Notes: generated from the sequence alone by a model not told the origin. A stretch of DNA of 64,000 nucleotides from Anaeramoeba flamelloides (GCA_027625915.1 JANTQA010000051.1:1860501-1924500); one strand, 5' to 3'; counted from the stretch's first letter, positions 11,660-23,500 are shown. Translations and numbers: made by a program.

Positions 11660-13307
11660 TTTTATTGAGGAGGAAGTGTAGATTACACTCTAAGTGCCCT
11701 TTTACTTAAATTCCCTTTCAGAAATTTAAGCGTAAAATCATAGATTTCACGATTATTAATTAACGAAAATAATTTTAAGCTATCATAATTTAAAATTATT
11801 TCATTAAAATTTAATTCTTTTAACTTTTTCAGAAAAATTAATCTATCTTTTTTTATAGGAAGGACATACCCATAAAAAGTGATCAATATTTTCTATTATT
11901 TCCTTATGTTCATATTTTAAACATAAAGGACAAAATTTATTTGAATTTTTATTTATTACATAATAATATCTATTTAAGCAGTTGGTAAATGTTCTGAATT
12001 TTAGAATTGTTGAACTTGATGGATAACTTAAATATCTTTGATTAATAAATAAATTTTTTTGGTTTTTAATTATTGCGAAATATTTTTGTACCTTCCAACT
12101 GGTAGAATTCAACAACTCATTATAATTATAATTATAAATTTCCTTTTTAAGAAGGTTTAAATTATTTGAATCCAGTTAATTTTATTGTTTATTCTTTGAT
12201 TAAATTTTATTAATTTTTCCAGATAGGGTAGAGATAATTCTTTTAATTTATTTTTGAATTTGAATTTCTTTTTATTGATTGATATTACCAAATTTTGGAA
12301 TTTAAATTCTGTTTTATAAATAAGAATTGGTGTGTTTCTGTTTATTTTGCAGATTTCAGTAATACATGTATTAATCCAAGAGTTTAAATAGTTTAGGGTT
12401 GCTATTTTATAATTATATATTTCTAATCCATATGTTAATTGACTTAATATAAAAGATTTAAATAATCTTATTTTTAAATTATTTGTTAATAAATTATTAT
12501 TGAATAATTGTTTAGAACTATTATAAGTTTCTTTTGCCTTTTTTAGGTTATAGACTAAATGAAATTTTATCTAAATAAATTCCCAAATATTTAATTTTTG
12601 ATAAATCTTGAGTAATTTCTGTTTTGTCTTCATTAGGTTTTAATCCCAATTGGACAATTACTTGATATATAGCATTTAATTTTTCATTTATTTGATTTAT
12701 ATTCCCTTTTATGATTAAAATTAAATCATCTGCAAACATTTGACAATGATTTGTAAATGGTATTATTTTTTAATAATAGAAAATGTGAAATAAGAGCAAA
12801 TATAATCGGTGATAAGGGATCCCCTTGGAATATACCGAGTCCTTCACCTTGATAATATTTTACTAAAAATTTTTGAATAATTTTATTTAAAATAAACTTT
12901 TTTATTGTTTTCCTAATTATTTTAAAACTGATTGAGTCAAAGCATTTTGCTATATCAATCATTATAATATGAGTTTTATCATTTTTATTTTCATTATTTG
13001 TTTTTATATTATTGTAAATATTTAAAAAGTTTAATACCGCAACACGAGTATCAAATTTTTTTCGAAAGCCAAACTGCGCTTTATGAATAAATTCCCAACA
13101 AGTCTCAATAAGTTTATATAGAATTTTAAGAAATAATCTTGGTAGACTTTGATTAATTGAAATAGGTCGATAGTTTAAAGCTACTCCTTCATTTCCCTTT
13201 TTATGAATAAACAAAATTGATCTTTTTTTGATATATTCAATAGTTTTATCATTAGGGTTCAATAACCAATTATTAAAAGATTTGTTGTTTTTAAAAGTTT
13301 GATCCAT
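11660..13307 (-). mobile_element. Decayed non-LTR retrotransposon (LINE), reverse transcriptase and C-terminal part
   Basis: Three adjoining frames on the minus strand give a LINE reverse transcriptase. 13307-12726 carries NYRPIS, AQFGFRKK, IDIAKCFDSI (catalytic-Asp block A) and QGDPLSPIIF. 12739-12548 carries the FADDL catalytic box and KIKYLGIYLD. 12115-11843 carries a C-terminal cysteine cluster (CPLC, then H and C in HFLWVC) typical of LINE tails. The region 12120-12545 still reads as LINE sequence with stops, including LSQLTYGLEIYNY. The frame changes by one base near 12770, close to the FADD box, and again in the C-terminal part. No endonuclease domain is found upstream, so the copy is 5'-truncated. 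The strand ends in a poly-T run at 11650-11665 (poly-A on the element strand), as expected of a LINE 3' end. I cannot assign the clade. Confidence 0.88.
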
Positions 13308-13694
13308 GTTATCTTATTTTTTTAAAATTTGAAAGCCCCAAGATATTTCTAAATTATTATAAAAAAAATTATTTTCATTTAAAAAAAAGAAAGAAATCTC
13401 ATTGTTTGAAAAAAAAGATTAGTAAAAAATTCACTTTAAAAATAAAATCAACCAAGTTCTAAAATAACACAGATTAAAAAAATCTATTTAATTTCAAAAA
13501 AATTAAAATAATTATTTTAAAACTTGAAAAAATAAATTATTTTGATTCAAAGAACAATTCAAATCAATTTTTTCTTTTTATTGGACTGAAAAAAATGAGA
13601 AAAACAATTAAAAAATTAAATTAATAATTCTCATAAAATACTTTTTTGAAAAGCTCAAAATTTCTACTTATAATCAAAAGAAATATTTTTTAAA
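13308..13694. other. AT-rich flank of the LINE relic
   Basis: Extremely A/T-rich and without recognisable coding or repeat content. I looked for an endonuclease domain upstream of the reverse transcriptase and saw none. Confidence 0.4.
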
Positions 13695-14130
13695 TTGGTT
13701 ATTTTTAATCAATAATTAAAAACCCCATCTTATGTTGAATGAGTTATTAATAACCCAAAGATTAAAAATATCAATATACTTTTCAATTATTTTTCAATTT
13801 TTTAAAAATTTTCAAACAAATAAAACAAAATCAAATAATTCTAATAAAAAAAAATATATTTTATCTAAAAAAATTATTTTACTATTAACAATTTCTTGTT
13901 TATACTCTAAATATTTGAAAAGCTATAATACCAAAATTTTCAAATTTCAAGAAATTTAATAAAAATATCGGATTAAAAAATTAAAATGAAATGATCAATT
14001 TTAGATCTTCAAGGGTTCAATATTTGATTTATTTTTATTGTATTTTAAAAACATGGTTAAAAGATCAAATTTTATTTGTTCATTCGGACTATCAGAAATT
14101 ACTAAAAGTGTGATTTCTACAAAATAAATT
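13695..14130 (+). repeat. Family J interspersed repeat, copy 1
   Basis: About 430 bp is shared with 60.79-61.26 kb (+) and, inverted, with 23.03-23.50 kb. Shared words include ATCAATATACTTTT, TTCAAGAAATTTAATAAA, AGATCTTCAAG and ATCAGAAATTA. The open frame at 13732-13959 lies wholly inside the repeat and is not conserved as coding, so I treat it as spurious. Confidence 0.6.
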
Positions 14131-14367
14131 TTTATTTCATATTTTTCTTTTTCTATTCACTAACATTAAAAAATAAAATTGAAAAAAAAAAAAAGATTGA
14201 CAAAACTACATCATTCATGAACCTTATATCTTGAATAATAAAGTTTATTCATAATATAATCAAAATTCTAAATATATTGTTTTAGGAAACGAAAAAAAAT
14301 TAGTGTTTAGGTGTGTTATTATATAGGGAAAAAGGTAATGGATTTATTATCAATATTATAATGGGTT

Positions 14368-14712
14368 GTAAACGGAATCTCTAAAAGAAAAAAAAATTAA
14401 ATTATGTTTGGTTTATATATTGTGTTATTTTAGTTCTTAGCTGATCAATCTCTGAATTCTTAAACATTATCATGTTTCTTAAAAAATGAAAATTTTCTAT
14501 TTGTTTTCCAAAATCTGAGTTGATGGGTATAAGACAATTCGATTGAAAAGGAGTTATTATAAAATAAAAATTAAAATAAAAATTATTTACTAATGAACAT
14601 TAAAAATAATTCAAAGTCAAAAATTGAGAATCTAAAAATCAAAATAACTTACACTTGTCTGTTAGAACATGATAATCTTATTTCATTCTCCAGGGATCGA
14701 AAACCTTAATAA
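14368..14712 (+). repeat. Family D foldback element, degraded copy
   Basis: The left arm (from GTAAACGGAATCTC) and an interior including TAGTTCTTAGCTGATC and CCAAAATCTGAGTTGATG match the better copy at 15.94-16.50 kb. The right end CAGGGATCGAAAACCTTAA matches its end in degraded form. Confidence 0.5.
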
Positions 14713-15942
14713 TGACTTTAATTTTCAATCCATCAATTTTAAATAGGATTATTAAGCAATTTTCTATTTTGGGGATTTGAACTGGTTTTTTTTTTTTAGA
14801 AGACAGTATACATTTGCAAAAAAAAATTAACAAAGAATTTGAATAAAACTACAGACTTTGTTTTCCAAGTAAACCTGAATCTATAAAGAGCTGAAAAAAT
14901 AAGAAAAGTAGATTATCCACAAGTATTACCAAAAAAAATACTGTCAATAGAGGGTGCATGTGGTTTAAAAGACTGGGAAATTTTGTTCTATATCTCTTCA
15001 TATCCAGAAGAACTCTTAATTTTCAATTATTAGGAATTTGAAATTTTTTGAGATCCGATTCTTTCAAATAAAAGGGTAGTAAAAATCAAAACTCTTTCCT
15101 TTTTGATTAGACTCCATTTTTTCAAAGGTTTTGTATGAAAAACATAGAAAATATTTGCCTGGTAACAAAAAGAAAAGTGTTGGGAAAACGTTATAGATTA
15201 ACAATTAAGAATCTTGATCTAAAAAAATTGGTAAATTCTGAAAACTTTGAAAATATAATATTTCTTCTTGATCTGAAGAGATATACTGATAAATTCTAAT
15301 AAATTACAAAAAATTTTTAATTCAATTTCCATTTTTATAAATCTTCAAACTGTTTCTTATCAAACAGTCACGGTCTAACAATATTTTGGAAAACATTCAA
15401 TTTAGCAGAGTTTCTTAAAACTTGACTTCATAAAAGGCTTTAGTCAAAGCTTTAGTTTATAATTTTCAAAAAGTAAAATCATTTTAAAATTTCAAAATAT
15501 ATATTACAATTTCTCAGTATTTACTTTGAATAAAAGAAAGAGAATGGAAATTAAGAAAATCTAGTTTTGAAAAATAATTTGTCAAAAGAATCAACAAGTC
15601 AATTATTTCATTGTTTTATAAAATAATGATTTTATTGCAACTAATCTAATATTGTCATAAATTTAAGGATAAATTTTTACAACTTTGATGTCACGAGATT
15701 CATATCCCCAGCTTTAAATTTGTTATTAATTGTATATTTTTTTTAAAAAAATAGTTGGGTTTTATTACTAATATAGTGATCTTTTTTAATTGATTATGAT
15801 CAACTTTATGTATATTTCATAAGAAAAAATTCCCTGGTGTGTTAATCCACAGGCGCCTTCTAGTAACTTTTTTGGCATAGCCCTTGTATATAAATTGTCT
15901 TAGAGAACAAGATTGTTAAAAAGGTTTGATAATTGATTTAAT

Positions 15943-16496
15943 GTTTACAATCCCTGAAATTTGAAAGAAGATTATATTATGTAGGGTGTAGTGACTTGTT
16001 AATTTGGTTCTTAGCTGATCGATCCTTGTTACTTCATATGAGTTTTAATAGTGGTTCAAAATGGCAATTTTTGACAATTTATTTTCCAAAATCTGAGTTG
16101 ATGAGCATAAGATTAATTGACTGGAACTTAAGTTATAATAAAATGTGATTTTTGGGTTGTTGGTTGAAATTTTTACTTAATTTTGGTTTTATTTGGTGCT
16201 TTTAAAAACTATTTTATTGTTTTCATAAAGTTAATTGACAAAAAAGTATTTAAAAATTTTCTTCTAAAACCCAAAAATTTAAATTTATTTTCTTAAACAC
16301 CTACTAATCTATTAATCTTAAACTCTTCAATTCGGATTTCGGAAAAAAAAAAATTAAATTGTCAAAAATTCCCATTTTGAACCACTTTTAAAATCCATAC
16401 CAAGTACAAGATCGATCAGCTAAGAACCAAATTAACAATTCACTGCACCCGACATAATATAATCTTCTTTCAAATTTCAGGGATTGTAAACCTTAA
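15943..16496. repeat. Family D foldback element with about 150-bp inverted arms
   Basis: The left arm starts GTTTACAATCCCTGAAATTT and the right arm ends with its inverse, AAATTTCAGGGATTGTAAAC, followed by CTTAA. The arms contain TTGGTTCTTAGCTGATCGAT and its complement, separated by about 260 bp. Ends next to TTAA here and at 61.7 kb suggest insertion at TTAA. It is non-coding and lies about 270 bp upstream of CHFR, so it could touch that gene's promoter. Confidence 0.65.
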
Positions 16497-16764
16497 GTGT
16501 TTACTTCAATAGTCCAAAAAATTTCTTTTTCAAACTCTTTGAACCATAAAAACTTTGAAATTTCATTTGTAAAGTAAAAAAGATTTAAAGTTGAGCAAAA
16601 GTGAACAATTTATTGCACACAGAATTCTGTTTGAATTTTAATGATATTTACACAATATTTTGTGGAATTTTTTATAATCAGTTTAAAAAGAATACAGATT
16701 TTTTTTTTCATTTTTTTATAAAAATTTTTTTGACTTATCTGAAAAAAAAAACAACATTTGTTCA

Positions 16765-19440
16765 ATGGATCAACAAACACAATTCCTACCTGAAGAAACT
16801 TTAGTTTTCCAAGAGTCAAGCGACGAGGACGAAGAACCTTTAAAACCATGGTGTAACCTTTCTTCATTAAATCCTAAACATAGCAATATCGATATTTATG
16901 AAGCAAATGAATCCTTTGGCCGTTTAGAGAAATGCAAGCATGTTTTTCAATTTAATTGGATCTCGGGAAAGCATTTCGAATTAAAAAAAGAAACAAACGA
17001 AGAGGAAGGGGCTGTTGCTTATTTGCTTGACTATTCTTCGAATGGAACTTTTGTTAACAAAAAAAAAGTTGGAAAAAATAAGAGCGTAAGACTAAATTCC
17101 GGTGATACGATCTGCCTTTCGGTACCAGACTACAGGACCTCAAAACGAAAAGAAATAAAACAGAATTTTATAGCTTTTGTTGTTGCTTTAAAATTGGAAA
17201 ACGGGAAATTGAAAGATCAAACAAAATGTGCGGGTGAAGAGAAAGCAATTTTAAACGATTTTTTAGTGCCCAAGCCTTTAAAAAAGCCTAATAACAACGC
17301 TAATCAAGAAACAATTCCACATAGTACAACAAAAAAGAAACAAGCTTTTATTGGCACAAACACGAGACAAGAAAAAGAAAATGAAAACGAAATTGAAAAG
17401 GAAAAGGAAAAAGGAGGAAGAAAAAAAGAAGAAGAAGAAGAAAAAGAAAAGGAAATGATTAAGGAAAATACAGAAGAAACAGAAGAAAAAGAAAAGGAAA
17501 AGGAAAAGGAAAAAGAAGCAACAAAAGAAATTGAAAAAGAAAAAAACCAATTGCAGGCCAAAAAAATCTTGCCGCTTTTCAAAAATCAACTTAATAGCCA
17601 ACAAAAACAACAAAATAGTATTAATGATAAAGAAAAAGTTAATGAAAAAGAAAAAGAAAAAGGAAAAGGAACGGAAATTAAGAAGGAAAGTGAAGAAAAA
17701 GAAAAAGAAGAATTAGAAGAAAAGGAACAGGAAACGGAAAAGGAAAAAAAGAGTAAGAAAACTCTTCCTTTATTCCAAAATTTTAATTCAATAAAAAAAA
17801 TGAATGAAGAGCAAAAGGAGCAAAACACAAGAAAAAGAACTTTTAATGAACTTGAAAATTCAATAAAAACTGATAAAAAAGAGAGCGAACACGAAGAAGA
17901 GGAGATAATTTTTGAAAATATTGATAGTGACGAAGACTCTGAATTGGAAAATACAGTTCACAATCAAAAAAATGAAACTGAAAACCAAGAACAAATAGAT
18001 CAACTTTCAAAAAAAAAGCGTACTAATAATAATTCCAAAAATAAAAATGAAAGCAATAACATGGAAATAGAATTTAAGAATGAAGAAGAAAAAGAAAATG
18101 AAGATGAAAATGAAGATGAAAAGGAAGATGAAAAAAAGGAAGAATTAAAAGAAAAAGAAGAAGAAAAGAAAGAAGAAAAGGAAAAAGAAGATGAAAAAGA
18201 AAAAGAAGATGAAAAAGAAGATGAAAAAGAAAAGGAAAAAGAAAAAGAAAAGGAAAAAGAAAAAGAAAAAGAAAAAGAAAAAGAAAAGGAAAAGGAAAAA
18301 GGAAACAAAATGGAAGAAAATTTAATATGCTCAATATGTCATGATATTCAACATAACCCTATTGCTGCCATTCCTTGCTTGCATAGCTTCTGCGGGGGGT
18401 GTATTAGTGAATGGTCTGATCGTAGTCAAAATTGTCCATTATGTAAAATCAAAATTGAATCCTATCATCGGAACTTTGGTTTAAAAAGTATAGTAGAAGC
18501 ATTTCTTATCAAATATCCTGAAAAAAAACGTGATCAAGAAGAGCTTGATGAATTAGATGAAATTGATACCGTTCTGGAAGATCAAAAGAAAAAATCAAAA
18601 GAAAAAAAGCAAAGCACTAATTTATCTTCGGATGAAGATGAAAGCAAAGATGAAACTGGGGATGAAGACGAAAATGATTCAATGGGGAGTAGTGATGAAG
18701 ATGATTCGAGTGAGAGTAGTGATAGCTCTGATAATTTATATGTAAAAAAATTAAGGTCTGGAAAGAAGCTTCAATCGCGCCAAAAGGGGGCAACATCCAA
18801 TTATCAAAAGGGGGGTAAAAGAATGATTCCCCACGGCAAATGTAGGGAATGTCTTAGCGCAAGAAAAGATGATGGCTTCCAATGTGATAAAAACAATCCA
18901 CGGCATTATAAATGTTCTGGTTGCACGGGTTTGTTTCCTCGCCGAACTGATATTAACCCCGTGATTAAATGTGAGTTTTGTAAATCATACTTCTGTGATA
19001 ATTATTACCCAGACGGTTGTTATTCAAAAATTAAACTCCAAAAGGTGAAAAAGCACCCGTTTGATTCCATACCGATGGATTGCCTAAATAACAATAAGTT
19101 TGAAAGAACTGTTTTCATTGATTATTTAAATAAAAGCAATATCAAAATCCGCGATTTTCATATACACGCTTGGAAAGATCTAGATTCGAACAAATATAGT
19201 AAGGTTGATTTGCCGTCCTTCACAGGAATGAATTCAGATACCGTGCTATGTTCAAACTGTTTTAAACTTCTTCAAAACGAAATAATTTATGCTTATCGTG
19301 CAAATATACCAAAGAATCAGCTGCCCAAACAGGTTACGAGAAGAGACGATTGCTGGTATGGTAAAAATTGTAGAACGCAAGTAACCAATATTAACCATGC
19401 AAGGAGGCTTAATCATATTTGTGAACAAATAAAATATTAA
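16765..19440 (+). CDS. CHFR: CHFR-type E3 ubiquitin ligase (FHA-RING-Cys-rich-PBZ)
   Basis: This is a mitotic checkpoint E3 ligase: FHA binds phosphothreonine, RING recruits ubiquitin-conjugating enzymes, and the PBZ finger binds poly(ADP-ribose). The 891-residue protein has the CHFR order. FHA spans about 45-140 (FGR, SGKHFEL, SSNGTFVN). The RING spans 522-560 and has every ligand (C522, C525, C538, H540, C543, C546, C557, C560). A Cys-rich region covers about 690-840. The C-terminal PBZ at 860-887 (RRDDCWYGKNCRTQ; C863, C869, H878, H884) is almost identical to the animal CHFR end, including NHICEQ. Human CHFR has 664 residues; the extra length is a Lys/Glu-rich linker (about 200-515) plus an Asp/Ser-rich one (about 620-657). 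The linker holds two copies of a LPLF motif (269-272 and 334-337). It is intronless, and the first in-frame ATG fits the FHA start. Confidence 0.95.
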   Translation: MDQQTQFLPEETLVFQESSDEDEEPLKPWCNLSSLNPKHSNIDIYEANESFGRLEKCKHVFQFNWISGKHFELKKETNEEEGAVAYLLDYSSNGTFVNKKKVGKNKSVRLNSGDTICLSVPDYRTSKRKEIKQNFIAFVVALKLENGKLKDQTKCAGEEKAILNDFLVPKPLKKPNNNANQETIPHSTTKKKQAFIGTNTRQEKENENEIEKEKEKGGRKKEEEEEKEKEMIKENTEETEEKEKEKEKEKEATKEIEKEKNQLQAKKILPLFKNQLNSQQKQQNSINDKEKVNEKEKEKGKGTEIKKESEEKEKEELEEKEQETEKEKKSKKTLPLFQNFNSIKKMNEEQKEQNTRKRTFNELENSIKTDKKESEHEEEEIIFENIDSDEDSELENTVHNQKNETENQEQIDQLSKKKRTNNNSKNKNESNNMEIEFKNEEEKENEDENEDEKEDEKKEELKEKEEEKKEEKEKEDEKEKEDEKEDEKEKEKEKEKEKEKEKEKEKEKEKEKGNKMEENLICSICHDIQHNPIAAIPCLHSFCGGCISEWSDRSQNCPLCKIKIESYHRNFGLKSIVEAFLIKYPEKKRDQEELDELDEIDTVLEDQKKKSKEKKQSTNLSSDEDESKDETGDEDENDSMGSSDEDDSSESSDSSDNLYVKKLRSGKKLQSRQKGATSNYQKGGKRMIPHGKCRECLSARKDDGFQCDKNNPRHYKCSGCTGLFPRRTDINPVIKCEFCKSYFCDNYYPDGCYSKIKLQKVKKHPFDSIPMDCLNNNKFERTVFIDYLNKSNIKIRDFHIHAWKDLDSNKYSKVDLPSFTGMNSDTVLCSNCFKLLQNEIIYAYRANIPKNQLPKQVTRRDDCWYGKNCRTQVTNINHARRLNHICEQIKY

Positions 19441-20160
19441 AAAGAAAAAATATAAAAAAAAAATTCGATAAAATTAATCAAAATGATAATTAAATATATA
19501 TAATTATTATTATTATTATTAAAAGTGTGTGCATTAAAATGAAAAACTATGATATATTATAAATAATGGGTTAATTGTTTTTCTTATTACCATAAACAAG
19601 AAGTTTAAATGGGGTTTTTTGAGATAAAAAAAAATAATAATAATGAATATAATTTTATTTTTTGTTTGCTTTAATTGGATTTTTATCACACCAATTAATA
19701 TAAATATTAATTTTAATATTAAAATTAAAATAAACACAAATTCAAAACTTTTTGTTCAACGTTTTTTCAAAAAATGATAATTTTTTTCTTGTACAAAGTT
19801 TAATCGAAATATTATGATTTTTTTTTTTTTTTTTTTTATTCAGAATCATTTTAATAATCCAATTTATTGATAAAATAAAAATCTGGACAAAAATGGGAGT
19901 AGAGTCAGAGTTTACCTTTTGATTCTTTTTTGAAAAAAAAAAAAAACAAAAATGGTTCTTTTTTTGTTTCCATGGAACCAAATGATTCTTTTTTTATTCA
20001 AATTGAAATGTTTACTTTTTTCTTGTTTAAATTGTGTTTTTCCTGGAATCCTATCATTCTCAAAATTTAATAATTAATAAAGAGATTTTTTTAAAAAAAT
20101 TAATAAAAGCCTTTTAATATTTTTGAAAAAAAATAAATATTTTAAGTTTTTTCTTCTTGT
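19441..20160. other. CHFR 3' flank
   Basis: AT-rich, with an ATT trinucleotide run at about 19500-19520 and poly-T at 19820-19840. No gene is supported. Confidence 0.4.
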
Positions 20161-20162
20161 AG

Positions 20163-20361
20163 TTTGAGTTTTAATTACATTTTCGTCAATCCTGATTGTT
20201 CCTTTTTAATTCATGATAAGAAAAATTATTTACTTGGGAATGGAATGAAAAGGATCTTTTTTGTTTTAAAAAAGGTTGTAATCACAAATAATAAAAATAC
20301 TTTTTTTGATTCCAGACAATCGAATAAAATAATTTGTTATGTTCTTGAAAAAATATCTTAA
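20163..20361 (+). CDS. Orphan exon-like segment
   Basis: A T-rich tract ending TTTTCTTCTTGTAG looks like a splice acceptor. It is followed by 65 open codons with mixed composition (NYIFVNPDCSFLIHDKKN, YLLGNGMKRIFF, SRQSNKIICYVLEKIS) and a TAA. No ATG-initiated upstream exon could be found in the 700 bp before it. It is a terminal exon of an unseen transcript, a gene remnant, or chance. The product is not recognised. Confidence 0.25.
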
Positions 20362-21894
20362 AATGTGCATTAACAAGTAGAAAATGTTCATAAAAACAGA
20401 TTCTATCAGAATCATTTCCCTATTAGGATTATAATTTTTAAATTTTTGTCTTTAGAAAGATTCTAAAAATGTGATAATTTTAGTAACTCTGAAAATGGGT
20501 TACCTACTCCTAGAATCTATGTTTAAGAAAATAAAAATATTGCTTTTTTTCTCGGTTTAATGCAACATCTAATCCACTCACCAATGACAGGTATAACTTC
20601 AAATCATTTTTGATAGTACAATCGTTCATATTTTGAGTTTGCATTAATTTTGGCAAGATCAGTTTGAAATTTTTTAAATGGTTTATTATTAAGGAAGTAA
20701 GTACATTTTACCATTTTAGAAAATTTTAATTGTGTGAACATTACTGGAAAATATTTTTTTGAGTGTCACCAGATATTGAAACTTTGAAACCAAAAAACCA
20801 TTCAACAGTCTATTCGTAGAAAGAAAAAAAGTAATTCAGGGTTGAATCTTTCATTTTTCAATTTTTTCAACATTTTTTTTGATTAAATTTTTGGTTTTAT
20901 TAAATTTTGTTTTGGAAATAGAAATGTATATATACGAAAATTTGAAATAAATCAAACAGTAAACCAAAAAAATAAACTCCAAAAGGTGAATATTTGAAAC
21001 AAATCTTTACTTTTAGAAGACCAAAAACACGAAAGATCACCATTCCAAATAAATTTGTTGAAATCTACAATGGAAAAAAAAAAAATCGATAAAAGCCTAT
21101 TTTCGAGGATTTTTTTTTTTTATCTTCTTAGATAGTATGAATACCAACTATTTTTTACCTTGAATTTCTCGCCCCTGTAGTATTTATTATTATTTTAAAA
21201 AACATTTTTTTTTACAAATTTGTCCACAAAAATCCTTTTTCAAATATTTTTATTAAACAAAGTCAAAACAAAGAATATTATTTCAAAAATTAAAATAGAG
21301 GGGTTGAATTCTTGTAATCAAAAAAACAGTTACAAAAGATCCAAATCAAAATAATTGAAAAATTCAAGAAAAAATTTCAATCATGATTCAGATTTTTTTT
21401 GAGTTCTCATTTTAATGGAAAATAAATAATTATAAAATCAAACGAATTTGTCGAATAAACCCTTATTCTCAAGAAGAAGAATTAAAAAAATCTCTAATTT
21501 TCTGAACTAAAACTAGAATTAGATGAATTAAATGAAAATAGGATTTTTAAATTCATTTTGGAAATTCTTTAGTAATAAAAAGTAATTTGTTTTTAAAAAA
21601 TTTTCCAAACAAAATTATTTTCATAAAGAATTAAAAATAAAACCAAATAAAGAATAAGTAATTATATAAAATATTATAGATAAGATCAAGAAATAAATGA
21701 TTTTTATTTATTTTTTCTTGATCAATTTTTTCATTTTTTGATTTCTATTTTTTTGTTGGTATGAAAATATCTTATACTAGGATATATTCCACTCTAGTAT
21801 TTATAAAAATATCAATGGATTTGGATAAAGAAATGATTTGAATAATTCATTTTCACATAAATGGTGCACCAAAAAAATGAAAAATGTACTTACC

Positions 21895-22050
21895 CCCTTA
21901 AATAAAAAGATCAAAATTTTCATTCAGCTTTCAAAAAAAAAAACACATCTCAAGAATTAAAATAAATCATTAAAGTCACCAATTCTAAAAAGTTAAATAA
22001 ATAATTTAAGTTGATTCTTTGAATTAAGTTTTGTTTCGGGTTCAAAAAAT
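21895..22050 (+). repeat. Family K repeat fragment, cut by a family B element
   Basis: Matches 60.51-60.66 kb (TCAAGAATTAAAATAAATC against TCAAGAATGAAAATAAATC). Similarity stops exactly where the TA-flanked family B element starts, consistent with B having inserted into an older K copy. Confidence 0.45.
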
Positions 22051-22053
22051 ATA

Positions 22054-22533
22054 CAGTGATCAAATTAATGTGTACAAGAACTACTATAATCCGTATTTCA
22101 AAATAAAAGCAGTACTTTTTTTTTCTACTTGTTCCAATGGGGTATCCAACCATCTACTCAATATTATTCCTAAGTACGAATCAATTTTGAAAGTAAACCC
22201 CGGGATATTTTCAGTAAAATTAAAATTATTAATGCAAATAGTTGAAAATTTTTTATAATTTTCTTTTTTTTTTTCGGAAATTTTTGGTTTTATTTTTTTG
22301 ATTATAAATATTCTCTTAAAATTAACCTATTTTTTGAGATAAATAATCCGATTTGAACCTTCATTTTTATTATTTCTTTTTGAAATAATAAAACTTTAAG
22401 AAACCAATACTGTATTTAATTAGTATTTATAGTTAGTTTCTTTGATTAGATTGATTTATAGGCTTATTATAACAAAAAAAAAAACACACTTTTTATTTTG
22501 AAATACGGACAAAACTTTTATGGTGATTTATTT
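22054..22533 (+). mobile_element. Family B MITE (Tc1/mariner-type ends), copy 1
   Basis: About 480 bp. It begins TA-CAGTGATCAAATTAATG, and 40 bases further in an inverted pair TCCGTATTTCAAAATAAAAG / CTTTTTATTTTGAAATACGGA frames the body. Related copies lie at 31.4, 32.2 (inverted) and 40.7 kb. The CAGT start next to TA is typical of Tc1/mariner-derived elements. No transposase is present, so it is non-autonomous. Confidence 0.7.
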
Positions 22534-23029
22534 AGAAAACAATATTAAGAAATAGAGAAACTTTTGGTGCTATTTTACAAGACATTAAAACTCTGAGTTG
22601 ATAATATGATCTGTATTCGATAAAAACAAACTTCAAACTTTGATTTCTATATGTAAATGCTAATCCCTTAACTCTCAAAAACAAGTCGGTATTTTTGAGA
22701 AATTCTGACAATTGTAAATACTGATAAATTCAAATTTATTAAATTTTTCGTTCAATTTCCATTTAGAAATCTAGTAATCTCAACTTACAAAATAACTCAA
22801 GAGAAAGAACCTTTTGAAAGCACAATCAATTTAATTAAGGTTTTTTAACATTTAAGGGACTAGTAACTCTTATTTATTTTTTTTCCCAAAGGTAATAGAG
22901 TAATTATTTACATAAGGATACAATTAAACCCAATAAGAAACTTCGTTTGTCAACTTTAGAGAAATGAATAATCATTTTTAAAAGATTTCATTTTTCTAAT
23001 GGAATTTTCAATCAAAAGATGTGATCCTT

Positions 23030-23500
23030 TTTTGTTAGGTTTTTGGATCAAATTAGAAAAATAAAAATTTTAAAAAAATTTAATTTTTGAAGAAATATCA
23101 CTTTTAGTAATTTTTGAGATTCTTTATGAACAAGTAACGTTGTGTCTTTAATATTATTTTAAAAATATATGAAAAAAAAATCAAATATTGTATCCTTGAA
23201 GATCTAAAAAATTTGATCATTTATTTTATTCACAAATATTTATGAAATTTCTTGAAATTTAAAAGACTTGTCAATATACTTTTTGAAATATCAAGAGTAT
23301 AAACAAGGAACTCTTGTATTAAAATCAGGTATTTGATAATATCTATTATTTTTTTTATTATTAGAATGATGCATTTGAATTTGTTTTATTTGTTGCAAAA
23401 TCTTGAAAAAATTGAGAAATAAATGTAAAACCTATTTGATATATTTAATCATCGGGTTGCTAATGACTTACTGAAATAATTAAGATTGGGGTATTAATTA
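23030..23500 (-). repeat. Family J interspersed repeat, inverted copy
   Basis: Read on the minus strand this matches 13.70-14.13 kb: ATCAAATATTG, TTGAAGATCTAAAA, TTTCTTGAAATTT and CAAAAATTACTAAAAGTG occur in the same order. Confidence 0.5.

Noticed and set aside
17278-17828. Minus-strand Ser/Phe-rich open frames opposite the CHFR linker.
   Set aside because: They are the complement of GAAAAA-type coding runs and have no independent support.
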